Assembly: GCA_033977485.1 (NCBI GenBank)
Contig: CM066997.1
Location: forward strand, 79,206,634 to 79,270,633
Length of the DNA stretch: 64,000 nucleotides
DNA from: Hydrangea macrophylla
Taxonomy: Eukaryota; Streptophyta; Magnoliopsida; Cornales; Hydrangeaceae
Reading direction: 5' to 3'
Under the pieces are notes generated by a model that was not told the DNA's origin, made no database searches, and was given only the letters and a program-made list of their open reading frames with translations. Below are positions 33,845 through 45,323 of this stretch, piece after piece (position 1 is the first letter of the stretch; every line of letters begins with the position of its first letter). A program made the position numbers and the translations under genes.

Positions 33845-36800
33845 TCAACTGGTCAATCTCCTCGGTAAATATATAACCACCCACCAATTGGGATTTCTAA
33901 GGTCTTTTAAATAGAAGACTTGACTCGCCTCAGAAGCAAGAATGGCATGCTCGTCTAGCTCACTACTGGAACTCTTGAACTTATCAAAATTAACCATCAC
34001 CAAAGAGTCCGAGCAGTGTTTACAACTATTGGTCTTGTCCTCCACCCTCACCCAGTCGTAATAAAACACCACCTCTTTAAATATTGTATAGTCCAACTCA
34101 ATTATTTGTTTGATAACACCATACCACATAGTCCAAGCATCCTTAAGTCTTTTATCACCTTTTTTGGCCCTAAATTGAGTCCAAGCCTTCATACAAACAC
34201 CGCTATCTTGTGGAACAACAGTTTCATCGTGAGACTTAGGAGAGAATACAAAGCCATTAACGAGGTACTTTTTGTATGTTTTAACCATGTGGCTTGGCCC
34301 TTGAACTAACCGCCACAACAAAGCCTTTGTCTGTGTCTCTCCAGAAGACAACAATTGTTCAATGGAAACAAATTTGTTCGAAGTGTTTTTTGAACCTAAC
34401 TAATAAATGGCATATGTTTGTAACTAATAAAATAATACCTTTTCATATATCCAAGGGATGAAAGAAGTTTGTAACTCTACTTCTGTCTTTGCAATCCCCT
34501 TTCCTTTACCATAAGGAGTGGAGTTCACAAACTCTTTATACTCACTGAAATTTGTAAATAAAAGTTTTAATGTTAATAGTTCTATGTAGACTTCAACAAA
34601 TATGTTACAAGGACTCTAACCTGTAGTATTCGTTCAGTCCGTGAACGTTAAGCCAGAAGAGCACCCATCGACGTATTTGTTGAAATTAGTTAGGTTCCAA
34701 CGTTACAATATTTTCATCGAGCAAAGGCCCTTCATCGGAGAACTTGCCATTTTCCTCTAAAAAGGCTTCACGAGTACGTTTGTGATTTCCAACGAGTGGA
34801 TTTGGCATGTATTCCATGTAATACCTAACGGATTCTCCAATAACATAAGACTCTGCAATGGACCCTTCAACGTACCTCTTATTGCTAGGCATGTCTTTAA
34901 ATTCCTTCATTTGCCTATTCGTATAAATAGAAAAAATATGTTAGTCCACAATGTATAAGGTTCGATATGTCATTTGCCTAAAGATGAAGTACTACAAGAA
35001 AATGAGTTTACCATTCGAAATGATACATCCACTGAGGTCTGATAGGTCCACAAACCAATGCTTTATCCGCAAGATGCACCATGAGGTGGATACTGATATC
35101 AAAAAATGATGGTGGAAAGTATTTTTCTAGCACACACAGTGCCTCTGCAACCATGTATTTGGATCTTTGGATATCCTTTCAAATCAACACTATTGAGCAC
35201 AATAGGTTAAAGAATAAAGTTAATTGTTGAAAAGCTCTTCGCAAATTTTGGTGTTTTGGAAAGGCATGTTGAAGCAACACAAGTAACAAACATTGAAAAA
35301 TAACATGATAATCATGCGACTTCAATGAATGCAAACTAGGTGGATTAAGAGTGACAATGTTGCTCAGGTTAGATGAAAAACTAGTTGGAAGCTTCAAGTC
35401 TTCCAAATTTGAGAAAATTGTCGTTTCTCATCTTTATCTAAGTGAAATGATGCTTTTGGTTTTATCACTCTTCCTGTGTGGTCTTCTACTTGCATCCACT
35501 GGCCACTATGTATGCCAGAATCCTTTATATCTAAATGAGCATTTACTGTATCCTTCGTTTTGCTATCATCTAGGATTGCGTAAAGTAAATGCTCTGCGAC
35601 ATTATTCTCTGTGTGCATCACATCAAGAACACGTCGAACTTGATTAGAGCTCTAGTATTCCAGTCAAACAAGGTGAACCTTTTATACCATGCCTATTTAA
35701 CTTCAACATTAGCACTGTCATCTGCATTGCAAGTCTTCCTTTTTCTACCCTAAACTTTTAGGATCTTTCCAGGCACATACTTTATTTGACTTAACTTCTC
35801 CAAAAGTGCATCTCCATTTAACCGAGGAGGAGGATGTTTATGTTCAGCTGACCTAAGCCCCAAATATCCACCACTCCTAAACGGATGATCCGCCCTAAGG
35901 AAAATACAGTAGTTTGTGTAAACTATTATCTTACTGTGTTCTAATCGGGTGAATTGCATGTTCTCTCCACAAATAGGACATGCTTTGTAACCATGTGTTA
36001 CGCACCCAGATAAATTCCCATACACGGGAAAATTGTGAATCCCCCACATTAGTATAGCTTTCTATGTAAAATGTTGCATTATGTACATGTCATAAGCTGC
36101 AACTCCTTCTTCCCACAGTTGCTTCAACTCCTTTACTAGAGGTTGAAGGAAAACATCTATATCTTGACCCGGTGCCTTTGGCCCAGGAATTAGCAAAGAC
36201 AACATTTGGAACTCTAGTTTCATGCACAACGAAGGTGGGAGATTATAAGGCACTGTGATGACTGGCCAACAACTATAACTAGAAGATTGTATACCACGCG
36301 GATTAAACCCATCAGTTGCAATTGCTAGCCAAACGTTGCGCCTTCATTTGCAAATTCTAGTCATTTAGCCTTAAACATCTTCAACTGAGGAAAATCAGAT
36401 GGATGTTGCAGATAATCCCATGAAGGGGTCGCTCGATCATGCCACATCATTTCGTGCACTATCCATAGTATAGTATACAATCTCACAAGTCTTGGAATCA
36501 AAGGGAAATGTCTTAATACTTTCAAAGGTTCTTTGCAAACCCCCCCCCCCCCCCCCCCCCCCCCCCTTCTTTTTTTTTCACAGCATATTTCGGTTTTCCA
36601 CATTGAGGACATTGCTCCTTATCTTCATTACCATCCCAATATAAAACACAATTATCGACACATGCATGAATAAAGTTTGCCTTCATCCCTAAGTCTTTCA
36701 TTATACTCTTCATGTGTGGATATTTCTCTGGCAAAGTGTTTTCTTTTGGGAGTCACCTTTTCAGGATGGACAAAAGTGCTGTCACACTATTTCCCGACCA

Positions 36801-37360
36801 ACCAAATTGTTTCTTAAGGTTGTGCAGTTTTACAATTGCAGAAAGAGTTGTCTCAGGGCCCTCACATGAAGGGTACAATTTCTTAGTTGATAATCTTCTA
36901 TATTCATTGTATTTCTCATTACTGACATGTGGCTCTTTTGAAACTCCGGCCTGGCCACTATCATCATCTACATGAGATTCTTCGTGCATTCCACAAGAAG
37001 CATCAACGTAAGATTCTCCATCCCAAGCTCTCCAACCTCGATATTTTCTTCTTCAACGTTTTCTTCATGAACATCTTCTACTGGTGGATGATCTATTAAA
37101 TTCTTATATGGCTTCTCACCATGCAAAGCCTATACAGAATATGACCTATCTATGCCACACCTAATGAGATGTTTTCTAACATTGCAAGGAGTATGTCGAC
37201 ACTTATTTCGAAAATTCTTACACGAGCAAGTTATTGTTGGCAACTTTTCAACATTATTTGTATTCGTAAATTCAAGAAAATCTTCAACTCCGTTTATATA
37301 TACCGGGCAAACTCTATCATTTTCATTCATCCACTCTTTATTAATAGGTCATGACATTCT
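33845..37360 (-). pseudogene. TNPD-like CACTA transposase (TNP2), multiply broken
   Basis: Domains in order on the minus strand: transposase-associated zinc domain near 37330-37130 (VCPVYINGVEDFLEF.., TCSCKNFRNKC), the TNP2 catalytic region between 36734 and 35650 (CPQCGKPKYAV, KVLRHFPLIPRLVRL, YNLPPSLCMKLEFQMLSLL, GNLSGCVTHGYKACPIC), the segment HTENNVAEHLLYAILDDSKTK (35621), an ESYVIGESVRYYMEYM segment (34910), and the C-terminal DUF4216-like domain (34354-33845). Stops and frame changes occur throughout, including one at a 27-base C run (36540-36566). It would have cut the element ends when intact. Confidence 0.85.
36540..36566. repeat. 27-base C homopolymer inside TNPD-like gene
   Basis: Uninterrupted C27 (poly-G, read as Gly, on the coding strand). 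The reading frame differs on its two sides (KYAVKKKE before, CKEPLKVLRHF after), so its length decides the frame. The length may also be a sequencing or assembly estimate. Confidence 0.9.
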
Positions 37361-37562
37361 GTAATATAATATTTAAAAAGAAAATAAAGCAAAGGGAATG
37401 CTATCCACTAGGTCCCTACAGTACAAATGTTAGCCCAATTATAACCCAATTCATCCAAAAACAATTAAAATCAAGCAAGAGACTAAAAATCAAGAGAATT
37501 ACTGAAATAAAAAGAAAAAAGAAAAAAGAAAAGAAATTACCTTATGCTCAAAGAGGAGCTTC

Positions 37563-37563
<1 letters not shown>

Positions 37564-37608
<45 letters not shown>
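37564..37608. repeat. GA microsatellite
   Basis: About 22 AG units, in purine-rich DNA (37490-37700) upstream of the TNPD-like gene. Confidence 0.9.
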
Positions 37609-37700
37609 CATGTTCCTTTCTAAAAGAGGAAAGAGAGTAGAGTGAGAAAGAGGAGATTGGAGAGGGGGGCAGGCGCAGAGGAGGAGATGAGAGCTGCTGT

Positions 37701-40014
37701 GATGACAGAGAGTATCAGAATGGTGTAAAAGCGTTTAACCTAAACCCAAGGCCATTGTGGGTATTTAGTATAAAAGACAGATATTTTGGGAAAATAAAAT
37801 TTATGTAGAGAATCCCAAATTATTTCTTTAAATCCGACCATTTTCAATCCGTTTGGTATCCCACAAGCTAGAAAAGAATTGATTTGCAAATGAAATTATT
37901 TAGTAAACTAGATTGGCCAAGTACTGAATGTGTCCAAGGAGAAAGCCTTAGAAAACCAGGAAGGATAATTTAAAAACAAATCCCATTGTTCTTTAAGAAC
38001 ATGCATGCATATTCTATATAATATTATCATATCATTCTTAGGGGTCAAAGTGGCATGTCTAATTGCAGGTGAAAGTAAACAAGCCAATGGGAAAAAAAAA
38101 ACTAGCTCTAGCAGAGAAGACACTTTTGATTAAAGAAATCATTACAATAGTCGTCTTTGACAGCAGAGTATATCTCAAGTATATATAGCCTAGCACAAAT
38201 AGATAGCTTAGAATCCACAGCAAAAGATACTTGATATGATGAGGAGGTACCTCAAGTTTAAAAGATCTTGACTGCTCAGCGGCAAGTTGACCGCGTACAG
38301 ATGGAGCTCCTACAATGTAAATTCAATATATTTACATAATTATAAGTGAGACAAATATTGAAATCTTAATTTTGATGACTAGCTATTCATTCATATCTTC
38401 ATCATTTTTTTTTTCACATAATTAAATGATAGGCATTTCATATATCATGATTATGGGACTTACAAGTATATGATCTAGAAAACCTTTTTTTTTTCTTTTA
38501 ATTGTTTTCTTTTGATATTTCAAATCTAAGTATCTATAATTTTTAATATAAATGAATGCTTTGAATAATTGGATAGTTACCTTGCTGCAAAAGTAAGAAA
38601 GTTGTAGTGAGATAACGAATAAAAATGATATAAAAATCCATAAAATGTATTTTATGTCCTCTACATAATGTTGATTTTTTACTTTCTCTATAATCTTGAA
38701 GTTATAACTACCTCTAATATAAATATTGCTTAAAAAGTTTCCCAAACTGTAGTAATCCATTTTTTCTCAAAGGGTATCAAACGTGCACAGAAAACCCAAA
38801 TTTAAGCAGGATGTAGACTATTAGTTCAAACCTTCTAGCTAGAAACTCTATGTTAATTATGGGTGCATAGAGCGTATTGGATTAACTGTAACAATTTGCA
38901 TTTTCATTTAATCTTAGATTAAAATTTTCATAATTAATATGTATTTGCATTGTCATATTTAAAATCAAATTATATTATCTGCTGTTATCAATTACGATTC
39001 TCATATTTGGAATCTTATTACTTGTCTAAATTCATATTTAAAATTCTTGTTGGAGTCAGACTGTAATTTTACAAATTAGTAATACCTGTGTTGGATTCTA
39101 AAACTGTATTTCAAAATGGTGGAAATGTTTGCTTTTGACTCAATCAGTATTTTTTTATAAAACTAGAAAAGCATTTCTTACGTTAAAATGAATTTTCTGT
39201 ATTTTTGGGGTGACCACCGCGACGCGAGAATACCAATTTATGTTCAAAACTGTCCGCGCTGCAATGATCTGTAGAGAGGATTGGAATGTTGAGAAAGTAG
39301 ATAGAGAAAGATAAAGAGTGAAAGATGGAGAGATTGAGATAGTGGATAGTGAGATACTGATAGAGAGAAACTTGCATTTCTTTGAGTTTTATATTGAAAT
39401 TTCTGATTTTAAGTGATGGTATATACATAAATATGTATATATCTAACGAAGATGATTTTCTTCATAAAAATATAGATATTTGAGGAAAATGACTAATTTC
39501 TAGTATATCTTATTCATTAAAGATAAATTTAAAAGTTTAAAAAATCAAAATGACTAACTGTATGTTGATTAAATATTGAGGGACCAAAATGTATATTTTT
39601 ATTTTTTATTTTTTTGCTTATTTTTGTTTTTGTTAAAGTGAGAGAAATATTGGAAGACTGAGAAATTGACAATTAATTTGTGGATCGCACGACTTTTGAG
39701 CTGAAGGTGAGAAAAGAGAACCTATTTGGCCATTGGTGGACCCCTTTGATTGGAAGATAGAAAATGAAGTTATCGTTTTGATCATTGCATGTTGACCTAA
39801 GCATATTAGAGCGAGCCTTTAGTTGCTGATCTGATGACTCAGTCTTCACAGTAACAATTCAAGTACTACGTATATTACATGTAGACTAAATTGACTAATC
39901 TCTCCAAACCATCCTACTTAACAACGGGTGCCATATGGTGTGTGCAAATCCAAGGGGCTGTTTGGCAACTAAATGAATCACTTTAATGTTATTTATATAT
40001 ATACAGAGATTCTC
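37701..40014. other. AT-rich stretch without recognised genes
   Basis: Short open frames only, none with a family resemblance or codon support. No repeat ends recognised. I see nothing further. Confidence 0.6.
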
Positions 40015-40481
40015 TAAAGAGGGCGCCCTTTTTTTTTTATTATAAAGAGGACCTTTTTTGGCCGTGTAAAAAGTGAGAATTTCTCACATAATTTAAGATG
40101 TGAGAAATTCTCACTTTTTTGTGAGAAATTCTCCCTTTTTCCACAGCCAAAAAAGAGGTCCGCTCTTTAGGCTTAGTTTGGCCCCCACGTGGTGCTTTTC
40201 CTTTTTTAAAGCCCAATTTCATGTTAATTCATTTGGTAACTAGTTTATGAGCTTTGCAAAAATTGAACTTAGGACTTTTTTGGAGGGAGCTTTTAAAAGC
40301 TCTAGAATGGAGCTTTTAAAAGCTCAATGTTGCTTTTTGGTTTTATGATGTCCTTTTGAAGAGTAGTGTGTCACTTGTATAAAATTATCAAAGAACTTAG
40401 TAATAAATTTCAAAAGCTCCTTTTAAAAAGCCACGTGGGGGCCAAACTAAGCCTTAATAAAAAAAAAGGGCGTCCTCTTTA
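40015..40481. mobile_element. Foldback MITE, split by a second MITE
   Basis: Outer arms TAAAGAGGGCGCCCTTTTTT (left) and the complement of TAAAGAGGACGCCC (right, ending 40481), followed inward by a second inverted pair (AAAGAGGACCTTTTTTGGC at 40042 against its complement ending about 40168). A third, central palindrome of GTGAGAAATTCTCAC words lies at 40070-40130. Removing 40170-40453 restores one continuous hairpin. Confidence 0.82.
40170..40453. mobile_element. Tourist/Harbinger-like MITE nested in the foldback MITE
   Basis: 284 bp with inverted ends GGCTTAGTTTGGCCCCCACG, flanked by TTA on both sides (40167-40169 and 40454-40456), the typical PIF/Harbinger target duplication. The interior has further self-complementary AGCTTTTAAAAGCT words at 40290-40325. 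Confidence 0.82.
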
Positions 40482-41660
40482 CAGCCTAACTGTATATATA
40501 TATATATATATATATATGGTGGGGAGGAAGGTTCGAACATAAAACTTGAATACACAAGAGAATACTAAGTGTCAGCTCTTTGCCACTTGGACTATAAATC
40601 CTTAACTGAATCACTTATATTGTTAACAATACATTAATGTGTTTTTTTTTACTCATAGAAGTCAATTTCAGATTAAAAAAAAATACTGTTATAACAAATT
40701 TTCTGTCAAACTAACATCATGCCGATCCTCATAATCATAAATATAAGATTTTAGAACAAGATTGAACCATGCTTTACTTTATATACTTTACAACAGACCC
40801 AACGTAACAATATATAATCGAAATCAAAATGTAACTAGACCACAAGGTACCTTACAAACAACTCAAAATTTCTCTTGCATCAGGGACCGAGTAGCATTCT
40901 TTTACACTAGTAGCTTGGTAACTAAGTAAATGTAAGCTGGAGAGAGAAAAACAAATGTGGGAGAATGATTGGGGAGGTGGTTAGTTTTGCTTTCTTATTT
41001 TATTTTAATGAATTACTTTTTTTTATTGAAATACCAATGATCGGTGTCACAGGGTCCAGTGATTAGGGGTTAGTAAGAGAAATACATATTCTGTAGTTAG
41101 AAATACACACACACCGGCATGTGCAAATCCCACATTAAAAAAACCTCCTTATGTAGCCTCCAAAATTTAAACCCACAACCACTGAATTGGGGATATAGGT
41201 CCTGACAATCTCATCTAGATGAGATGATTAATTGCTTTTAGTAATTTATTAATTATAAATAGGAATAAAAAATTATGCTATAGCCTATTGGTATGGATAG
41301 ATTATAGATATTAGATAGAGACACACTCTAGTGTATGCATATGAAGTGGAAACGAATATTAAAAGTGGACATTCTTTACTAGAAAAAGGCAGTCCAATTT
41401 CGTCCTCCATTCACGAGAATATCCCCGTGGTCCATTCGCCATGAGCGGTATGGACCAAGCCGTTCACTCGGTAAAGTTGATTTGTGTAAAGTTTATTCGG
41501 TCCTTTTCATTAGGTTCATCTCACAAATTTTAAAATTGATGTTTTAAATTTCTTTTTTTGAAAATCATGCCCTCATTGTGAGAGAACCTAATGAAAAAGA
41601 CTTAATAAACAATACACAAGTCTTGTGCGTATGCGGGATCTTGATTGAGTACCATCGCAA

Positions 41661-41692
<32 letters not shown>

Positions 41693-42340
41693 TTAATATT
41701 ATGCTTTTCAAACTTTGTATATCAAATAGTTTTTAAATATATGTGGTAGCGAGATCATCTTTAATAATAAAAGGACTACGTTAGGGCAATGATATTCGCA
41801 CTCTATGGACTACATTAAGTGTATAGTATGACATGTTATCACAGTGGCACTATGGGATTGTACATTACTGCAAATATATATAGTGAATTAGCAATAAATC
41901 CTTTATACATGAACTGATGAACATTCATGGATTTAGGACAAACCAAATTCAAATAAGATCCCTTAACCATGGTTAAATAGCTTTTGTTTGACTGAAATAC
42001 CCTTGGAGATCTTTAATAAGATATAGATATATGATATAAAACAACCCCATTTAATTGTCGAGGCATAAATATGGTCATTATGCAATTTAAAATAATATTA
42101 AATGTTCCCTACATATATCTAATCTTGTAAGATATACATATACAATATATACACAGAGTTTAATAGAAGGTTTAATGCGGCAGACTAATCTCCCCATAAT
42201 GCACACTACCAATATACATTTAACTTTATAAGACATACATATACAATATGCATTCATGAGGAAAGAAGATAAAGACCCACCCACATCTTTGTTGCATCGA
42301 TCTATGTAGTCCAATTTTGTAATCTAAGAAGATGAAGACC
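40482..42340. other. AT-rich stretch without recognised genes
   Basis: Holds TA microsatellites (40495-40517 and 41666-41687) and no convincing coding frame. Confidence 0.6.
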
Positions 42341-42349
42341 CAGCTACAC

Positions 42350-42384
<35 letters not shown>

Positions 42385-42506
42385 ACACCTTTTATTTTGC
42401 TACGATGGTCCGATCTTGTAATCCAAGTAGCTTTTTTTTTTTTTTTTTTTTTTGAAGTTGGTGATGATGGTGGTTAATAGTGGTTCTGGGTGTTAGGATG
42501 CAATGG

Positions 42507-42551
<45 letters not shown>
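42341..42551. repeat. CT and TA microsatellites with a T21 run
   Basis: CT repeats at 42351-42367 and 42511-42550, TA repeats at 42368-42383 and a T run at 42432-42452. Confidence 0.85.
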
Positions 42552-42552
<1 letters not shown>

Positions 42553-42932
42553 AAAACATGTTGTTAGTTTCACAAATTATGTTGTGACTCTCTCTTCCAT
42601 TTTTCATTTTCAGAACATGTTGTGAAAATTCACAAATCATGTTGTGACTCTCTCTTCGATTTTCGTTTTCCAGAACAAGTTGTGAAATTCACAAATCATG
42701 CTGGGACTCTCTCTTCCATTCCCTCTTTTCCAAATCATGTTGTGAAATTCACAAATCATGTTGTGACTCTTCCATTCCCATTTTTCCAAATCATGTTGTG
42801 ACTCTCTCTCTCTCTCTCTCTCTCTCATATTTTCGTTTTCCAGAACATGTGGTGAAATTCACAAATTATATGGGACTCTCTCTTCCATTCCCATTTTTCT
42901 AGAATATGTTGGGAATTTCACAAATCATGTTG

Positions 42933-42968
<36 letters not shown>

Positions 42969-43060
42969 TTTCGTTTTCCAGAACATGTGAAATTCACAAA
43001 TCATGTTGGGACTCTCTCTTCCATTCCCATTTTTTCACAACATGTTGTGCCTTTTCAATT
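42552..43060. repeat. Minisatellite of about 60 bp with embedded CT runs
   Basis: About eight units built on CACAAATCATGTTGTGACTC and TTCCATTCCCATTTTTCCAG, successive units near 42631, 42690 and 42750. Two CT runs (42800-42825 and 42938-42963) sit at the same unit position, showing that the microsatellite grew inside the unit. The words AACATGTTGTG and CACAAATCATG are near-complements. Confidence 0.85.
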
Positions 43061-43693
43061 CAAATTGTTTTCCACAAATCATGTTATTAGACATGATTGT
43101 GGTTGAAAATTGCTGTCATTATGAGTAATAATGACTTTCAAATTTTGATTCCCTTAATTTTTGTTTCTCTTAATTTTTGGGGAGAAATTTTGGCTGAAAA
43201 CATTAATGGAGGAGGTTACCATTTTTAAGAATACCAAACTTGATGAGGGGTATTTTAGTCCCTAAAATGTTTTAGGGACTTAGTCATTAACATGTTTTAA
43301 CTCAAGAACCTAAAGCTATTTAATTGCAGTATCTAGGGATTTATCACTAAATCACCCATCTATATATATATATATATATATTAAATAAAAACAAATCATC
43401 AAACTTCACACTGCAGCCAAGCTAGTTCAAATGATGACAAAACTCCTCTCAATTAAGAGCCCCCAAGAGCTAAATGCACCACCCTTTTTTTTGCTAATTA
43501 CACCATTCTTTATTCCACTGACTTCCCTCGAGGTTTGATGTAATAACAACTAGCTTGCTAGTTTGATAAAAAGTTAAAGACATCTCTTGAGATTTATAGC
43601 ATTGTAACAATTAACCCCATTTATTAAATAAAGTTAGACAAACTAACAGATATTTATGATGTTAGTTAAAAAAAATACTTATAGTAATTTAAA
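43061..43693. other. Non-coding stretch
   Basis: AT-rich, one TA microsatellite (43364-43380). Nothing else recognised. Confidence 0.55.
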
Positions 43694-43758
43694 GGCCATT
43701 TTTTTTTATAACTTCAATTAATTTCAAGAAAATCTTACTAGTTTAGGTTTCAACCCAT

Positions 43759-44001
43759 GCTCAGTTTGTTTCGACGTAAACAATTTTTTATAAAGAAAAT
43801 ATTTTCCATGAAAAACATTCTCATGTAAACTAGGAGTATTTTTTTTCTTATATTTTCCCGTGTTACTTCCAAAAAAAATCATATTTAGTGTTTCATCTTA
43901 TGTTTGCAGACCGTGTCTTTCTCAAAACACATTTCTAAATTAACATGATCGATTAAGCCCACGATCACCACCTTTTCTCAATGTCTTCTCCTCTCTCTAT
44001 A

Positions 44002-44051
<50 letters not shown>

Positions 44052-44215
44052 GCCTCTACGACATTGGCAAAGACAAAATCAAAAACCAACATGGAGCTTT
44101 TTGGCTGTAAATTATTTTTATTGGATAAAATATTTTACTTCATTATTAGTGCAACCAAACACTGGAAAATGCAAAAAAATTTGCAAAAAATATTTTATGT
44201 TGAAACAAACTGAGC
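43759..44215. mobile_element. MITE with GCTCAGTTTGTTTC ends
   Basis: 457 bp. The left end GCTCAGTTTGTTTCGACGTA is matched in inverse at the right end (..GAAACAAACTGAGC). The arms extend about 50 bp with mismatches. A CA microsatellite (44004-44048) lies inside. Confidence 0.65.
44004..44048. repeat. CA microsatellite
   Basis: About 22 CA units. Confidence 0.92.
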
Positions 44216-44557
44216 GCTAAGGGTGTGCATCGGTCGGTTCAGTTTGTTTTGTAGGTATTTTGGTCTGTTGGTTCGGTTTCCTTCTGTGACTATACTTTTG
44301 AAAATTGACCAAAATGCTCGGTTAGGTCAATTCGGTTTGTCAGTTCGGTTCGGTTCGCAGTTTTTTTAAACAGCCCTACGGAGCACCAAAGTAAATTAAA
44401 TGAATTTGTCGATTTAATATGAAAGTTAAATTTGGTATTTCAAGTTATTGAAAAAAATGGCCTATAAAATCGGCAAAATCATGTAGTTTACTTTGAGTTG
44501 AAAACTAAACTAATAAGATTTTCTTGAAATTAATTTTAGTTAAAAAAATTGGCACTA

Positions 44558-44561
<4 letters not shown>

Positions 44562-44610
<49 letters not shown>
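44562..44610. repeat. ATT microsatellite
   Basis: About 16 ATT units. Confidence 0.92.
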
Positions 44611-44613
<3 letters not shown>

Positions 44614-44723
44614 GAATAGCATCAATATCTATTAGTTTTTCTAAATTTTATTTAAGTAATGGGGCTAGGTGTACAAAGTTATAAATCTCAAGGGCGAGGT
44701 CCTTCACTCTTTGCCAAACTAAT

Positions 44724-45323
44724 TGTAATACCCTGTATTTTGGAGTATACATTATTAATAAGATTTTGTATTTGTACCTGTATAACCCTTACCCTTCATT
44801 TGGTAAATTTTGGCTATCAATTAATTGCCTTTGTGTTCCAATCGATTGTAATCCTACCAGTCTGAATTCATTACGTGGCATATACCAATCGATTGCTCTT
44901 GACTCACAATCGATTGCCATGAAATATCTATAACCAATCGATTATTTCTGCTCCCAATCGATTGGCATCTGCTGAGACAAGTTTTTTTCTTTGCTTGAGC
45001 TTTGGGCGTGTGGCACTCTCACTTTCTATATATATATATGAGTTCAGTTTATGCCTTGGGTCTGTTTTGATCAGTTGAGATTAAGAGATAGTTGATATAT
45101 ACCATATATACATACACATCCATATATACATATATCTATATCAATATACACATACACACATTGCCTTAGGCAGAGAAAGAAGAAGAAAAGGAAGAAAATA
45201 GAAGAAGAAGAAAGAAGAAAGAAGGGGAGACAGAAAGACAGTCAGAGAGGCAGAGAAAGGAGAAGGGAAGAGAAGAGAGAGAAAGTTTGGAAGTTCCATA
45301 GCTCAACACACACCCAAGCACAA
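44724..45323 (+). repeat. Partial Tekay-type LTR A
   Basis: Starts TGTAATACCC like the LTR at 25023. CAATCGATTG copies at 44839, 44886, 44907 and 44955 precede a TATA box at 45026, then an AT/purine-rich leader. It is cut at 45323 where a second LTR of the same type begins. No internal retrotransposon sequence follows. Confidence 0.75.
45026..45037 (+). promoter_or_regulatory. TATA box of LTR A
   Basis: CTATATATATAT beginning 62 bases after the last palindrome base (44964). Confidence 0.6.

Larger units (their letters stand above)
31938..37700 (-). mobile_element. CACTA (En/Spm-type) DNA transposon, decayed
   Basis: Two minus-strand genes in the usual CACTA pair, TNPD-like (33845-37360) then TNPA-like (31907-33485). 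The left limit is set by the end of Copia homology; the right limit is a guess in GA-rich DNA. I could not find the CACTA terminal inverted repeats or a 3-bp duplication on either side, so the ends are probably lost or outside. Confidence 0.7.
43694..44553. mobile_element. Old foldback element carrying nested inserts
   Basis: Left arm 43694-43756 pairs with right arm 44496-44553 (shared word AATTTCAAGAAAATCTTA and flanks). Between the arms lie a second inverted-repeat element (43759-44215) and a segment starting GGGTGTGCATCGGTCGGTTC (44221 on), a sequence style common in plant repeats. Ends are approximate and no target duplication was confirmed. Confidence 0.6.

Noticed and set aside
34985..35000. 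CACTA-like terminal word (CTACAAGAAAA)
   Set aside because: It lies inside the TNPD-like gene, has no partner in inverse orientation and no flanking duplication.
39183..39428. 81-residue minus-strand frame with a GC-richer start
   Set aside because: No recognisable domain, AT-rich body, no splice or promoter support; could be a gene fragment but I cannot support it.
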